This document shows positions 28,059 through 37,655 of a stretch of DNA of 64,000 nucleotides, piece by piece. This DNA comes from an uncultured Euryhalocaulis sp. Lineage in GTDB: Bacteria; Pseudomonadota; Alphaproteobacteria; Caulobacterales; Maricaulaceae. The notes beneath the pieces are model-generated. The model searched no databases. It saw nothing but the letters and a program-made list of their open reading frames with translations, and was not told the origin of the DNA. The stretch spans positions 1 to 64,000 of the forward strand of contig CAJXKJ010000012.1 of NCBI GenBank assembly GCA_913055605.1, given 5' to 3'. The translations under genes were made by a program, and so were the position numbers. The first letter of the stretch is position 1. Each line of letters opens with the position of its first letter.

Positions 28059-30511
28059 TCCGCCGCCGGCGGACAGGAATCCGCCGCCGCGCCTTCGCCG
28101 ACCCGCACGTCCCGCAATTCGATGCGCAGCGGCTCCGACGCCGTGATCGCGAACGGCGCGCTGACCGCGTCGATCGGCGCGCCTGCGTCCTGAAAACAGG
28201 ACAGTGGAATGCGCACCGCCCCGCCATCTACGGCGCCGGCGAGCAGCGGCCCGATCTCGAACGTCGCCGCGCCGCCCGGGCCGCCCAGGCTCAGCGTCAC
28301 CGTCCCCTCCGGCGCCGCGCTGGCGGTGAGATCGGCGACCAGGCTCATATCGGCGTTGGTCTCGAAGGCCAGGTCGATGGGTTGAAAGGCGCTGATCGTG
28401 GCCGTCGCCTCGCCGTCGCCGGTCCAGACCAGCGTCCGGGCGCCGTCCTCCGCGGGCTGCGCCATCCCGAACGAGGGCGGCTCCATGCGCAGCCGCCACG
28501 GCCGCACGGTCTCGCCGCCGGTAAAATAGATCGAATGGGAATTGGCCGGCTCCAGATCCACGCCTGGCTCCTCGGACAGCAGGGCCAGCGCGCCGTCATC
28601 CGCATAGGTCAGGCCGAAACCCAGCGGGAACAGCGGGTCGTAATCCGCCTGTCCGGCGTTCAGCGACGTCTGGCCCGCGTCGCGCGGCCAGGAGAAGGAG
28701 AGGCGGCCCGTAAAGTCGTGGCGCGCCGTCCCGTCCGCCGCGGCGATCAGCACATCCGCCACGCCCGCGCCCTCCGTCCCCGGCAGCCACGCTGCGACGA
28801 AGGCGTCCGAGGCGTTCAGATGCCGGTTCACCCAGAGCGGCCGTCCCGACAGGAAGACGGCGACGACCGGAATCCCGTCCGCCTTCAGCCGCTGCAGCAG
28901 TTCCAGATCAGAATCGTCTCCGGGGCTGTAGGCCACCGTCTCCCGGTCCCCGACACCCTCGGCATAGGGCGTTTCCCCGAACACGACGATGGCCGCGTCC
29001 GGCCTTTGCGCATAGGCGCCATCCGCGCTCAGCGCCGCCTCGCCGCCTGCGGCCTCCACGGCCTGCCGCACGCCCTGATAGATGCTGGTCGCGCCGGGAA
29101 AGTCGGCATTGGTATTCTCCGCGCCCTGCCAGGTCAGGCTCCAGCCGCCATTCTGCATGGGCAGGCTGTCGGCGCCCGGACCGGTCACCAGAATCCGCTG
29201 GTCGGTCGCCAGGGGCAGGACTCCGTCGGCGTTTTTCAGCAGCACCAGCGATTTGCGCACCGCCTCGCGCGCGATCTCGCGATAGGCGTCCGCGCCGAGG
29301 ACGCGCTCATCGCCGGCGTGACGCCGCTCCGACGGGCGCGGGGCGTCCAGAACGCCGGACCGCGCCTTCACGCGCAGGATACGCCGCACCGCGTCGTCCA
29401 GCCGGGCCTCGGAAATCTCCCCCGACTGCACCTGGGCCAGCGTGTTTTCGTACAGCGCCTTCCAGTCGTTCGGGACCATGAACATGTCGATCCCGGCGTT
29501 GAACGCCTCCGGACAGCTCTGGGCGCTGCAGCCATAGACCTGGCCGTGACCGTTCCAGTCGCCGACGACGAAGCCGTCGAACCCCATCCGCTCCTTCAGC
29601 ACGCCGGTCAGCAGATCGGCGAAGCCATGCATCTTCCGCCCGCGCCAGCTGGAATAGGACGCCATCACCGTCTGCGCCCCCGCTTCCAGCGCCGGGACGT
29701 ATCCCGCCCCGTGCACGTCGCGCAGCGTCGCCTCGTCCCCCACCGTTTCGCCCTGATCCCGGCCGCCTTCGGTGCCGCCGTCGCCCAGGAAATGCTTCGC
29801 GGTGGCGATGACGTGGTGGTCGTTCAGGAATTCGTCGCCGCCCGGCGCGCCCTGCAGCCCTTCGACATAGGGGCCGGCGAGCACCGCCACGATGGCCGGG
29901 TCCTCGGAAAACCCTTCATAGGTCCGGCCCCAGCGGTCGTCCTGCGGCACGGCCAGGGTCGGCGCAAAGGTCCAGTCATGGCCGGTGACGCGCACCTCCC
30001 GCGCCGTGGCCGCGCCGATCCGGCGCATCAGCTCCGGATCGTTCGCCGCCCCTAGGCCGATATTGTGCGGATACAGCGTCGCCCCGAACGCCTTGTTGTG
30101 GCCATGCACCGCGTCGGTGCCCCAGATCACCGGGATGCCGGCCCCTCCGTCGGACGTGTCGGTCGAGGCCTCCCAGAACGCGTCCGCCAGGGCCAGCCAT
30201 TCGGACGCCGGGGCCTGCATATGGCCGTCCGGGGCGGAACCGCCGCCGTTCAGGACCGAGCCCAGATGGTATTCCCGCACGTCCGCCGGTGTGACGCTGC
30301 CGATATCGGGCTGCAGGATTTGCCCGACCTTTTCCTCCAGCGTCATCCGCGCCAGCAGGGCGTCCACGCGCGCCTCGACATCGGGCAGGGCGGGAATATC
30401 GGCCCGCGGCCAGGTTTCTGGATGGATTCCGCTCTCGGCCGTCTGCGCGGCGGCCGCGCCGGCCAATGCGAATACCAGGGCGCATGCCCCCCAGGGTTTC
30501 AACAGGCGCAT
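28055..30511 (-). CDS. Secreted GH3 exo-beta-glucanase, ExoP-like
   Basis: The 818-residue protein has a signal peptide ending GAAAAQT. The GH3 barrel carries GKVGQILQPDIGSV-type features, TAKHFLGDGGT and the nucleophile Asp318 in VVGDWNGHGQ. The sandwich domain follows (KSLVLLKNADGVLPL), and a C-terminal domain of about 150 residues resembles the galactose-binding-like module of marine ExoP enzymes. It probably releases glucose from beta-1,3/1,4-glucans in the periplasm or outside the cell. It belongs to a different GH3 branch from the enzyme at 12499, whose nucleophile region is SDWGAVHS. It is divergent from the DUF1592 operon. Confidence 0.92.
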   Translation of the reverse strand: MRLLKPWGACALVFALAGAAAAQTAESGIHPETWPRADIPALPDVEARVDALLARMTLEEKVGQILQPDIGSVTPADVREYHLGSVLNGGGSAPDGHMQAPASEWLALADAFWEASTDTSDGGAGIPVIWGTDAVHGHNKAFGATLYPHNIGLGAANDPELMRRIGAATAREVRVTGHDWTFAPTLAVPQDDRWGRTYEGFSEDPAIVAVLAGPYVEGLQGAPGGDEFLNDHHVIATAKHFLGDGGTEGGRDQGETVGDEATLRDVHGAGYVPALEAGAQTVMASYSSWRGRKMHGFADLLTGVLKERMGFDGFVVGDWNGHGQVYGCSAQSCPEAFNAGIDMFMVPNDWKALYENTLAQVQSGEISEARLDDAVRRILRVKARSGVLDAPRPSERRHAGDERVLGADAYREIAREAVRKSLVLLKNADGVLPLATDQRILVTGPGADSLPMQNGGWSLTWQGAENTNADFPGATSIYQGVRQAVEAAGGEAALSADGAYAQRPDAAIVVFGETPYAEGVGDRETVAYSPGDDSDLELLQRLKADGIPVVAVFLSGRPLWVNRHLNASDAFVAAWLPGTEGAGVADVLIAAADGTARHDFTGRLSFSWPRDAGQTSLNAGQADYDPLFPLGFGLTYADDGALALLSEEPGVDLEPANSHSIYFTGGETVRPWRLRMEPPSFGMAQPAEDGARTLVWTGDGEATATISAFQPIDLAFETNADMSLVADLTASAAPEGTVTLSLGGPGGAATFEIGPLLAGAVDGGAVRIPLSCFQDAGAPIDAVSAPFAITASEPLRIELRDVRVGEGAAADSCPPAAD

Positions 30512-30551
30512 CGCATTCCTCCCCGTTTCCCCGTCTGATGCGGAGCAGCCG

Positions 30552-30563
30552 GTAATCTATTAC
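30552..30563. promoter_or_regulatory. 12-bp dyad between divergent GH3 and MBL genes
   Basis: GTAAT-CT-ATTAC is a perfect inverted repeat in the 117-bp gap between divergently transcribed genes. Its position near the middle suggests an operator or overlapping promoter elements for one or both. The regulator is unknown. Confidence 0.3.
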
Positions 30564-30628
30564 GTTCGCGGCTTCCTATGCTAATGCTCTGGCCGAGAGA
30601 GGCTCCGAAAGAGAGCCAGGGAGAGAGC

Positions 30629-31525
30629 ATGGACAGCCGCAGGGACGTTCTGAAGGCCGGATTGTGCGGCCTGGCGGGCGCCGCGCTGCCCTTTTCGGCA
30701 TTTGGGCAAAGCGGACTTCAGGTCACGCCGCTTGGCGAAGCCGCGGTCATGATCGCGGGCGCCGGCGGCAATGTGCTGGCGGTGTCCGACGGCCAGCGCG
30801 TCACTTTGGTCGATTCGGGCGACGGCGCCCGGACGGACGAGCTGATGGCCGCTGTCGGCTCCGCGTTCCCGGGCCTGCCGGTCTCTACGGTCTTCAACAC
30901 CCACTGGCACCCCGGCCAGACCGGCGGCAACGCCGCCTTCGCCGGCGCCGGGGCGGACATCGTGGCCCACGCCAACACCCGCCTCTGGATGACGACAAAG
31001 GTCGAATGGCCATGGGGCGGCGTGGCGGGGCCCGCGCCGCAGGACGCCTGGCCCGGGACCGTCTTCTACAACGACCCGTTCCTGCGCGGCGCGGCCCGCG
31101 CCGGCTATATGCTGCAGGCCCATACGGACGGCGACATCTTCGTCCAGTTTCCTGAGGCGAACATCATTCATGTCGGCGGCGCCATCGCGGCCGACCGCTG
31201 GCCGGAGATCGACTGGTGGACCGGTGGCTGGCTCGGCGGCCTCGCCGAGGCGACCGAAACGCTGCTCCAGGTCTCCGACGCCGACACCCGCTTCGTCGCG
31301 TCCGAGGGGCCGGTCTTCGGCCGGGCCGAGCTGGAGGCCCAGCGGGACATGTACACCACGCTGTTCCTGCGTTTCCGCGACGAACTCCTGTTCACCGGGC
31401 TGAGTCCGGAGGAAGCCGCCGCCGCGCGCCCCACGGCCGATTACAGGCCGGAATGGGGCGATCCTGACCCGTTTGTGATAAAGGCTTATCAGAGCCTTTG
31501 GGGGTATTTTGCACCCGATGCCTGA
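30629..31525 (+). CDS. Tat-exported MBL-fold protein with degenerate metal site
   Basis: The 298-residue protein has a Tat signal (SRRDVLKAG, residues 3-11, then a hydrophobic stretch ending SAFGQS). The fold follows the MBL pattern, but the metal motif reads THWHPGQTGG: His92 and His94 remain, while the expected Asp and His are Gly96 and Gln97. The next His (His165 in HTDGD) is kept, the bridging Asp position is Gly184 (HVGGAI), and the last His is Glu226 (SEGPVFG). One metal site (three His) may survive while the second is lost. ATG 30629 follows AGGGAGAGAG. Its end overlaps the DUF1592 gene by 8 bp, so it belongs to that operon. Confidence 0.82.
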   Translation: MDSRRDVLKAGLCGLAGAALPFSAFGQSGLQVTPLGEAAVMIAGAGGNVLAVSDGQRVTLVDSGDGARTDELMAAVGSAFPGLPVSTVFNTHWHPGQTGGNAAFAGAGADIVAHANTRLWMTTKVEWPWGGVAGPAPQDAWPGTVFYNDPFLRGAARAGYMLQAHTDGDIFVQFPEANIIHVGGAIAADRWPEIDWWTGGWLGGLAEATETLLQVSDADTRFVASEGPVFGRAELEAQRDMYTTLFLRFRDELLFTGLSPEEAAAARPTADYRPEWGDPDPFVIKAYQSLWGYFAPDA

Positions 31526-33941
31526 GTCCGTTCGCACATCCCGCCTGATCGCCGCCGGCGCGGCGCTGGCCGCCGCCTGCGCGTCTTCCGCCCATGCCCA
31601 GGACGTGGCGGAGGAATGGGGCCTGATCGAAGATTATTGCGTGGAGTGCCACAACTTCACCGACTGGGCCGGCGAGATCGCCTTCGACGTGATGACGCCG
31701 GACGGGATCGCCGACGACGCGGCGATCTGGGAAGAGGCGGTGCGCAAGCTGCGCGGCGGGCTGATGCCGCCGCCGGGCGAACCTCATCCCCCGCATGCGG
31801 AGCTGGACGCCTTTGTCCACGCCATGGAGATGACGCTGGACGACGCGGCCGGTGCGGCCGCCGATCCGGGCTTTGTCGAGCTGCAGCGCCTGAACCGCAA
31901 GGAATACGCGAACGCCGTGCGCGACCTCTTGGGCGTGGAGGTCGACGCGGCCGCCCTGCTGCCGCAGGACAATTCCCAGGGCGGCTACGACAAGATCGCG
32001 GAGGTCTTGTCCGTCTCTCCGACCTTCATGGAGCAATATGTCTCCGCCGCGCGCGAGGTCGCGCTGACGGCGGTGGGCGATGGCGCGGCGCGCCCGTCCG
32101 CGGCGACCTATGTGAACAATGGCGACCGCGGCTCACACAAACGCCATGTGGAGGGCCTGCCCCTTGGCACGCGCGGCGGTCTGGTCGCCACGCATTATTT
32201 CCCGGCCGACGGGGAATACATGCTGAATATCGCCGACATGGCCGGGGCCCTGTGGGTCTACAACATGGAGTACGAAAACCATGTCGTGGTCACGCTGGAC
32301 GGCCGGCCGATCTATCAGACCACGGTCGGCGGCGATCAGGACCAGAAGGCGATCGACCAGCACGGCATCGGCGCGGCCGACCAGATCAACGAGCGGCTGA
32401 AGAACATCAATTTCCGCACCACGTCCGGCCCGCACGAGGTCGGCGTGGCGTTCTTGGCGCGCACTTTCGCGGAGTCCGACGGGCGGCTGCAGGCCAACAT
32501 CCCGGGCGGCGGGCAGGATACGATCATGCGCATCGCCTCGTTCGAGGTGCGCGGGCCGTTCAGCCCGCAGGGCGTCAGCGCGTCCGCGCCGCACCGCAAG
32601 ATTTTCGCCTGCACGCCGGACAGCGTGGCGGACGAACGCGCCTGCGCCCAATCCGACCTGTCGCGCCTGGCGCGTCTGGCCTATCGCCGCCCGGTGAATG
32701 ACGGCGACATCGCGCCGCTGATGGCGTTCTACGATCAGGCGGCGGCCGAGGGTGGCCACGCCGCCGGCGTCCGTCAGGCCCTGACCGCCATCCTGGCCAG
32801 CCCCGATTTCCTCTACCGCTACGCGGCGCCGCCCGCCGACGCGCAGCCGGGGGAGGTGTTCGCGCTGGACGATCTGGAGCTGGCCTCGCGCCTGTCCTTC
32901 TTCCTGTGGTCGTCGATTCCGGACGCCGAGCTGCTGGACGCCGCCGAGGCGGGCCGCCTGCACGAGCCGAAAGTGCTGAAGGCGCAGGTTCAGCGCATGC
33001 TGGCCGATCCGCGCGCCCGCGCGCTGGTCACCGATTTCGCCTTCCAGTGGCTGGAGGTGGCGAAGCTGGACGAGGTCATTCCCGACGGCGCGATCTTCCC
33101 GAACGCCGCCGGCTCCGGCGATCCGCGCGAGGCGTATCGGGAGGAGCTGGCCCTGTTCATCGCCGACATCTTCCGCAACGACGCGCCGCTGCCGGAGCTG
33201 CTGACCGCCGATTACACCTATCTGAACGAGACCGCGGCGCTGCTCTACGGCATGGACGATGTGCGGGGCGACCAGTTCCGCCGCGTCACGCTGACGGACT
33301 CCTCCCGCTTCGGCTTGCTGGGCAAGGGCGCGGTGCTGACCGCCACGTCCTATCCCAACCGCACTGGCCCGGTGATCCGCGGCAAGTTCATCCTGGAGAA
33401 TATCCTGGGCGCGCCGCCGGCGCCCCCGCCGCCGGGCGTGGACACCGACCTGACCGAAAGCGACGACGAGGTCGCGCCGCTGACGATCCGCGAACGGCTG
33501 GCCGCGCACCGCGCCGACCCGTCATGCAATTCCTGCCACGGCGTCATGGACCCGCTGGGCCTGGCGCTGGAGAATTTCAACGCCGTCGGCGAATGGCGGG
33601 CCAAGGACCGCTTCGCCGGTCAGGTGATCGACGCCAGCGGCGAACTGCCCGACGGCACGCTGCTGAACGGCCCGGACGATCTGCGCGCCGCGCTGGCCGC
33701 GCGCCCGGAACAGTTCGCCCGCACCTTCACCGAAGAGCTGATGACCTTCGCGCTGGGCCGCACGCTGACCCATGCCGACATGCCGACCGTGCGCGCCATC
33801 GCGCGCGAGGCGGAGGAAGACGATTATCGCATCGCGTCCATCGTGCTGGGCGTGGTGCAAAGCGACGCCTTTGGTAAAATGCGCGCGCCCGATCCGGACG
33901 AGGAAGACGGACGCGTGCAGGAAGCCTCGGTCGCGAACTGA
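31518..33941 (+). CDS. Secreted DUF1592/DUF1588-type protein with two CxxCH motifs
   Basis: The product is about 807 residues with a signal peptide ending SSAHAQD. CVECH (Cys41-His45) opens the mature protein and CNSCH (Cys670-His674) lies in the C-terminal part, inside RADPSCNSCHGVMDPLG. The order matches the planctomycete-type set: cytochrome-like N-terminus, DUF1587 (LNRKEYANAVRDLLG), DUF1595, DUF1592 (ELASRLSFFLWSSIPD), DUF1588 (ILENILGAPPAPPPP) and DUF1585. These are probably periplasmic haem proteins of unknown role. ATG 31518 overlaps the MBL gene by 8 bp and starts a proper signal peptide. It is followed by the DUF1552 gene, its usual neighbour. Confidence 0.88.
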   Translation: MPESVRTSRLIAAGAALAAACASSAHAQDVAEEWGLIEDYCVECHNFTDWAGEIAFDVMTPDGIADDAAIWEEAVRKLRGGLMPPPGEPHPPHAELDAFVHAMEMTLDDAAGAAADPGFVELQRLNRKEYANAVRDLLGVEVDAAALLPQDNSQGGYDKIAEVLSVSPTFMEQYVSAAREVALTAVGDGAARPSAATYVNNGDRGSHKRHVEGLPLGTRGGLVATHYFPADGEYMLNIADMAGALWVYNMEYENHVVVTLDGRPIYQTTVGGDQDQKAIDQHGIGAADQINERLKNINFRTTSGPHEVGVAFLARTFAESDGRLQANIPGGGQDTIMRIASFEVRGPFSPQGVSASAPHRKIFACTPDSVADERACAQSDLSRLARLAYRRPVNDGDIAPLMAFYDQAAAEGGHAAGVRQALTAILASPDFLYRYAAPPADAQPGEVFALDDLELASRLSFFLWSSIPDAELLDAAEAGRLHEPKVLKAQVQRMLADPRARALVTDFAFQWLEVAKLDEVIPDGAIFPNAAGSGDPREAYREELALFIADIFRNDAPLPELLTADYTYLNETAALLYGMDDVRGDQFRRVTLTDSSRFGLLGKGAVLTATSYPNRTGPVIRGKFILENILGAPPAPPPPGVDTDLTESDDEVAPLTIRERLAAHRADPSCNSCHGVMDPLGLALENFNAVGEWRAKDRFAGQVIDASGELPDGTLLNGPDDLRAALAARPEQFARTFTEELMTFALGRTLTHADMPTVRAIAREAEEDDYRIASIVLGVVQSDAFGKMRAPDPDEEDGRVQEASVAN

Positions 33942-33966
33942 CGTCAGGTTTGGGAGGAGCAAAACA

Positions 33967-35277
33967 ATGATAATCCGGAAAAAGGCTCTCTCGCGGCGGA
34001 CGCTTCTGCGCGGCGCCGGCTGCGCCGTGGCGCTGCCCTTCCTGGAGGCGATGCTGCCCGCCGGCCGCGCGATGGCGCAGGCCGCCGCGCCGGCCCCGCG
34101 TCTCGGCTTCTTCTATTTCCCGCACGGGGCGCTGCTGCTGGAGCATGACGACCGCTGGACGCCGTCGGGCGAGGGCGCGAATTTCGAACTGTCGCCGATC
34201 CTGCGGCCGTTCGAGCCGTTCAAGGACCGGCTGACCGTCGTCTCCAATCTGCGCAACAAGCCGGCCGAAAGCCCGGACCCGCACGGCATCACGCCGGGTA
34301 CCTGGCTGCGCGGCGTCGCGCCCGGCTCCGCCGCCGGCGGCACGACGTGCGACCAGATTGCCGCCCAGCATATGGGCGACCTGACGACCTTCCCCTCGAT
34401 CGAGGTGGGGGCCGAGGGCAAGGCGGGACCGGCGGGCTCCTCTGCCGGCGGCTTCGGCGACACGATCAGCTTCCGCACCCCGACCCAGCCTCTGCCGATG
34501 GAGCACAATCCGCGCAAGCTGTTCTACAAGCTGTTCGGCAAGGGCGACGACGAGACCGAGCGCGCGGCGATCATCAACGAGACCGGCTCGATCCTGGACT
34601 TCACGATGGACCGCGCCGCGACCCTGCGCAGCGAGCTCGGCGCACGCGACCGTACCCGTCTGGCCAATTATCTGGACTCGGTGCGGGAGGTGGAGCGCCG
34701 CGTCCAGAAGATGAAGGATCAGGATCTTTCGCATCTGGACCTGCCGCAGCCGCCGCTGGGCGTTCAGGTCGATTTCCGCGATCAGCAGGTGATGATGTTC
34801 GACCTGCTGGCGCTGGCCTTCCAGGCGAACCTGACCCGCATCGCGTCCTACATGATGGCCGCCGAGGGCAGCATGAAGGCCTATACCCATCTGGGCATTT
34901 CGGAGGCCTTTCACCCGCTGTCCCACCACGGCGAGAACCCTGCCAAGCTGGACCAGCTGGAAGTGCTGCAGCGCTATCACTGCGAGATTTTCGTCGATTT
35001 CCTGACCCGTCTGGACGAGATGGAGGAGGAAGACGGCACGGTTATGGACAGCGCCATGTTCCTGTTCGGCTCGAACATGTCGAACAGCGACCTGCACAAT
35101 AACGACCCTCTGCCGTCGGTCATCGCCGGGCGCGGCCATGGCCGCCTGAAGGGCGGGGTGCATGCGCGCTATCCGGCCAGCACGCCGCACGCCAATCTGC
35201 TGCTGACCATGCTGACCCGCGCCGGCGCGCCGGTGGAGACGTTCGGCGACGCGACCTCCGAACTGACGGAAATCTGA
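33967..35277 (+). CDS. Tat-exported DUF1552 protein
   Basis: The 436-residue protein has a Tat signal (LSRRTLLRGAG, about residues 8-18, then PFLEAMLPAGRAMAQ). The rest matches the DUF1552 pattern (GFFYFPHGALL, RPFEPFKDRLTVVSNL, LDFTMDRAATLRSELG, HHGENPAKLDQL, LFGSNMSNSD). The C-terminal half resembles the alkaline-phosphatase-like fold of DUF1501/DUF1552 proteins, but function is unknown. ATG 33967 follows GGGAGGAG. The stop overlaps the start of the ankyrin gene (TGATG). DUF1552 genes commonly follow DUF1592 genes, so the two products probably act together in the periplasm. Confidence 0.88.
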   Translation: MIIRKKALSRRTLLRGAGCAVALPFLEAMLPAGRAMAQAAAPAPRLGFFYFPHGALLLEHDDRWTPSGEGANFELSPILRPFEPFKDRLTVVSNLRNKPAESPDPHGITPGTWLRGVAPGSAAGGTTCDQIAAQHMGDLTTFPSIEVGAEGKAGPAGSSAGGFGDTISFRTPTQPLPMEHNPRKLFYKLFGKGDDETERAAIINETGSILDFTMDRAATLRSELGARDRTRLANYLDSVREVERRVQKMKDQDLSHLDLPQPPLGVQVDFRDQQVMMFDLLALAFQANLTRIASYMMAAEGSMKAYTHLGISEAFHPLSHHGENPAKLDQLEVLQRYHCEIFVDFLTRLDEMEEEDGTVMDSAMFLFGSNMSNSDLHNNDPLPSVIAGRGHGRLKGGVHARYPASTPHANLLLTMLTRAGAPVETFGDATSELTEI

Positions 35278-36902
35278 TGCGCGCACTCGTCCTTGCCGCC
35301 GCGCTGGTCCTCGGCGCCGCGCCCGCTCATGCGCAGAGCGCGCTGGCCGACGCCGCGCGCGACGGCCAGACGGACGCCGCCATCGACCTGATCCGCGGCG
35401 GCGCGGACGTGGACGAACGGGACGGCGGCGGCGCCACGGCGCTGATCTGGGCCGCCCATCGCGGCGACGAGGAACTGGTGCGCCGCCTGCTGCGCGCCGG
35501 CGCCGATCCGAAAGCGAAGACCTTGCTGGGCGCCACGGCGCTGGCGGAGGCCGCGGCCACCGGTGACGCGCCGGTGATTGCGGCGCTGCTGAAAGCCGGC
35601 GCGGACCCGAACGAGACCAGCCGGGAAGGGCAGACCGCCCTGATGGCCGTGGCGCGCACCGGCCGGCTGGACGCCGCGCAGGCGCTGCTGAACGCCGGCG
35701 CCGATGTGAACATGGCCGAAGGGTGGGGCGGCCAGACCGCCCTGATGTGGGCCGCCTCCCAGGGCCAGCCGGCCATGGTTCAGCTGCTGATCGAGGCAGG
35801 CGCCGATCTGGACACGCGCGGCGCGGTCCGCGACTGGCAGCGCCGCGTCACCGTGGAGCCGCGCAAGAAGATCATGGCCAATGGCGGCTTCGCGGCGCTG
35901 CACTATGCGGCGCGCGAGAACTGCCTGGAATGCGCGCGCCATCTGATCGAAGCGGGCGCGGACCTGAACATCCCGGACCCGGACCGCGTCTCGCCGCTGA
36001 ACCTGGCGCTCTATAACCGGCATTTCGACGTCGCGGCGCTGCTGATTGAATCCGGCGCGGACGTGAATTTCTGGGACTTCGCCGGCCGCACGCCGCTTTA
36101 TCACGCGGTCGACGTGAACACGCCGCCATTCTTCGCCGACGATCCGGTCGATGACGAACTGAGCGCGATGGACATTGTCGAAATGCTCCTCGCCGCCGGC
36201 GCCGACCCGAACATCCAGCTGAAGCACCGCCCCGAATACCGCCAGGGCGTCACCGAGCGCGGCTCCGACATCATGCTGTCCGCCGGCGCTACGCCGCTGC
36301 TGCGCGCCTCGCGCGCCGCGGATCTGGAGGCGATGCGCCTCTTGATCGACCATGGCGCGCTGGTGGAGCTGCCGAACCAATTCGGCGTGACGCCCTTCAT
36401 GGTCGCCGCCGGGGTCGGCTTCGGCGTGCGCGCCACGCGCGGCGTCGGCGTGCCGGAGGCGCGGCGGATCGAGGCGATGGAGATGCTCCATGCCGAGGGC
36501 GCGGACATCAATCGCCGCACCCTGTCCCAGGGCCGCCTCGCGCCGCCGGATCAGGATAATTTCCTGTTCCGCGTCCAGATTCTGCAGGGCAATCAGCGCT
36601 ATATCCTGGCCTATGTGCCGCCCGACGGCCGGATCGCGCTGCACGGCGCGGCCATCAACGGTTTCACGGACGCGGTCCGCTGGCTGGCCGATCATGGTTC
36701 GGATATCGGCGTGGTGGGCCGGGACGGCCTGTCCGCGATGGACCTCGCCGCCGGCCGCTACCGCGCCGAATATCTGGCGCCGCCGCCGGAGCCCTTCACC
36801 GAGACGATGGAGCTTCTGGAGCAGCTGTGCGCGGCGGAGCCAGGCTGCAGCTTCGACAATCCGGAAGCCGCCGAGGGTGCGTCCGTAGGGGCGGCCGGCT
36901 AG
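35277..36902 (+). CDS. Secreted ankyrin-repeat protein
   Basis: The 541-residue protein has a signal peptide ending APAHAQS and then roughly ten ankyrin repeats in two blocks, with many copies of the pattern TALMxAAxxG...LLxAGADPN (for example TALIWAAHRGDEELVRRLLRAG). A less regular stretch of about 70 residues (around 400-450) separates the last repeats. Ankyrin repeats bind proteins, so it is likely the scaffold or adaptor of the periplasmic DUF1592/DUF1552 complex. Its ATG overlaps the DUF1552 stop by 1 base (TGATG), so translation is coupled. Confidence 0.88.
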   Translation: MRALVLAAALVLGAAPAHAQSALADAARDGQTDAAIDLIRGGADVDERDGGGATALIWAAHRGDEELVRRLLRAGADPKAKTLLGATALAEAAATGDAPVIAALLKAGADPNETSREGQTALMAVARTGRLDAAQALLNAGADVNMAEGWGGQTALMWAASQGQPAMVQLLIEAGADLDTRGAVRDWQRRVTVEPRKKIMANGGFAALHYAARENCLECARHLIEAGADLNIPDPDRVSPLNLALYNRHFDVAALLIESGADVNFWDFAGRTPLYHAVDVNTPPFFADDPVDDELSAMDIVEMLLAAGADPNIQLKHRPEYRQGVTERGSDIMLSAGATPLLRASRAADLEAMRLLIDHGALVELPNQFGVTPFMVAAGVGFGVRATRGVGVPEARRIEAMEMLHAEGADINRRTLSQGRLAPPDQDNFLFRVQILQGNQRYILAYVPPDGRIALHGAAINGFTDAVRWLADHGSDIGVVGRDGLSAMDLAAGRYRAEYLAPPPEPFTETMELLEQLCAAEPGCSFDNPEAAEGASVGAAG

Positions 36903-36911
36903 AGGCTGGTT

Positions 36912-37655
36912 TCAGGCCGCCTGGCTCAGGCGGAAATACAGCCCGTCCGGCAGCATCCCGATCGTTCTGATGATCGCGGCCAGCCGCATCGGGAACGCCG
37001 TACGGAACCGCCGTCCGCGCATCGCCTTCACGACCCGCCGGGCGGCCTCTTCCGGCTCCATCAGGAACGGCATGGAAAAACTGTTCTTGTCGGTCAGCCG
37101 CGTGCGGATGAAGCCGGGGTTCATCAGCTGAACGGTGAAGGCCTCCGGGTCCAGATCAGCGCGCAGATTCTCCGCCATATGGATCACCCCAGCCTTGCTG
37201 GCGCCGTAGCCGGTGGCGTTGGGCAGGCCCTTCAGCCCGGCCAGCGAGCCGATCAGCACGATGTGTCCGCCGCCGCGCGCGGCCAGGCCCGGCATCGCTG
37301 CGCCGAGGACGCGCGCCGCGCCGGTGAAATTCACGTCGCACATCGCCTCGACGGATTTCATGTCCCAGTCTTCCGCCCCGGTGGGCTCGTAAAGCCCGGC
37401 ACAATAGACCAGCCCGTCGATGGGCGGGACGCCGTCCAGCGCCGCGATGACACTGTCGGGGTCGCGCACGTCGCATGGCGCGATATGCGCGACCCCGGGC
37501 AGCGCGGCCCCCACGGCCTCAAGCTTTTCCCGCCGGCGGGCGGACAGCACCAGCGACGCGCCGGCGCCTGACAATTCCTGCGCGAGGGCTTCGCCCAGCC
37601 CGTCGCTCGCGCCCACGATCCAGTAGCATTTGCCCTCGAAGGACCGGCCGGTCAT
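36912..37655 (-). CDS. SDR-family oxidoreductase in the RpoE lipid operon
   Basis: The 247-residue short-chain dehydrogenase has WIVGASDGLGEALAQ (cofactor loop), a middle YCAGLYE in place of NNAG, the catalytic Ser in IGSLAG and YGASKAG. The C-terminal FLMEPEEAARRVVKAM is typical of SDRs that work on lipid-like substrates. It is the last gene of a five-gene operon with overlapping ends (ATGA with the gene before) headed by a flavoenzyme. A role in fatty-acid or membrane-lipid modification is inferred from that context. Confidence 0.87.
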   Translation of the reverse strand: MTGRSFEGKCYWIVGASDGLGEALAQELSGAGASLVLSARRREKLEAVGAALPGVAHIAPCDVRDPDSVIAALDGVPPIDGLVYCAGLYEPTGAEDWDMKSVEAMCDVNFTGAARVLGAAMPGLAARGGGHIVLIGSLAGLKGLPNATGYGASKAGVIHMAENLRADLDPEAFTVQLMNPGFIRTRLTDKNSFSMPFLMEPEEAARRVVKAMRGRRFRTAFPMRLAAIIRTIGMLPDGLYFRLSQAA

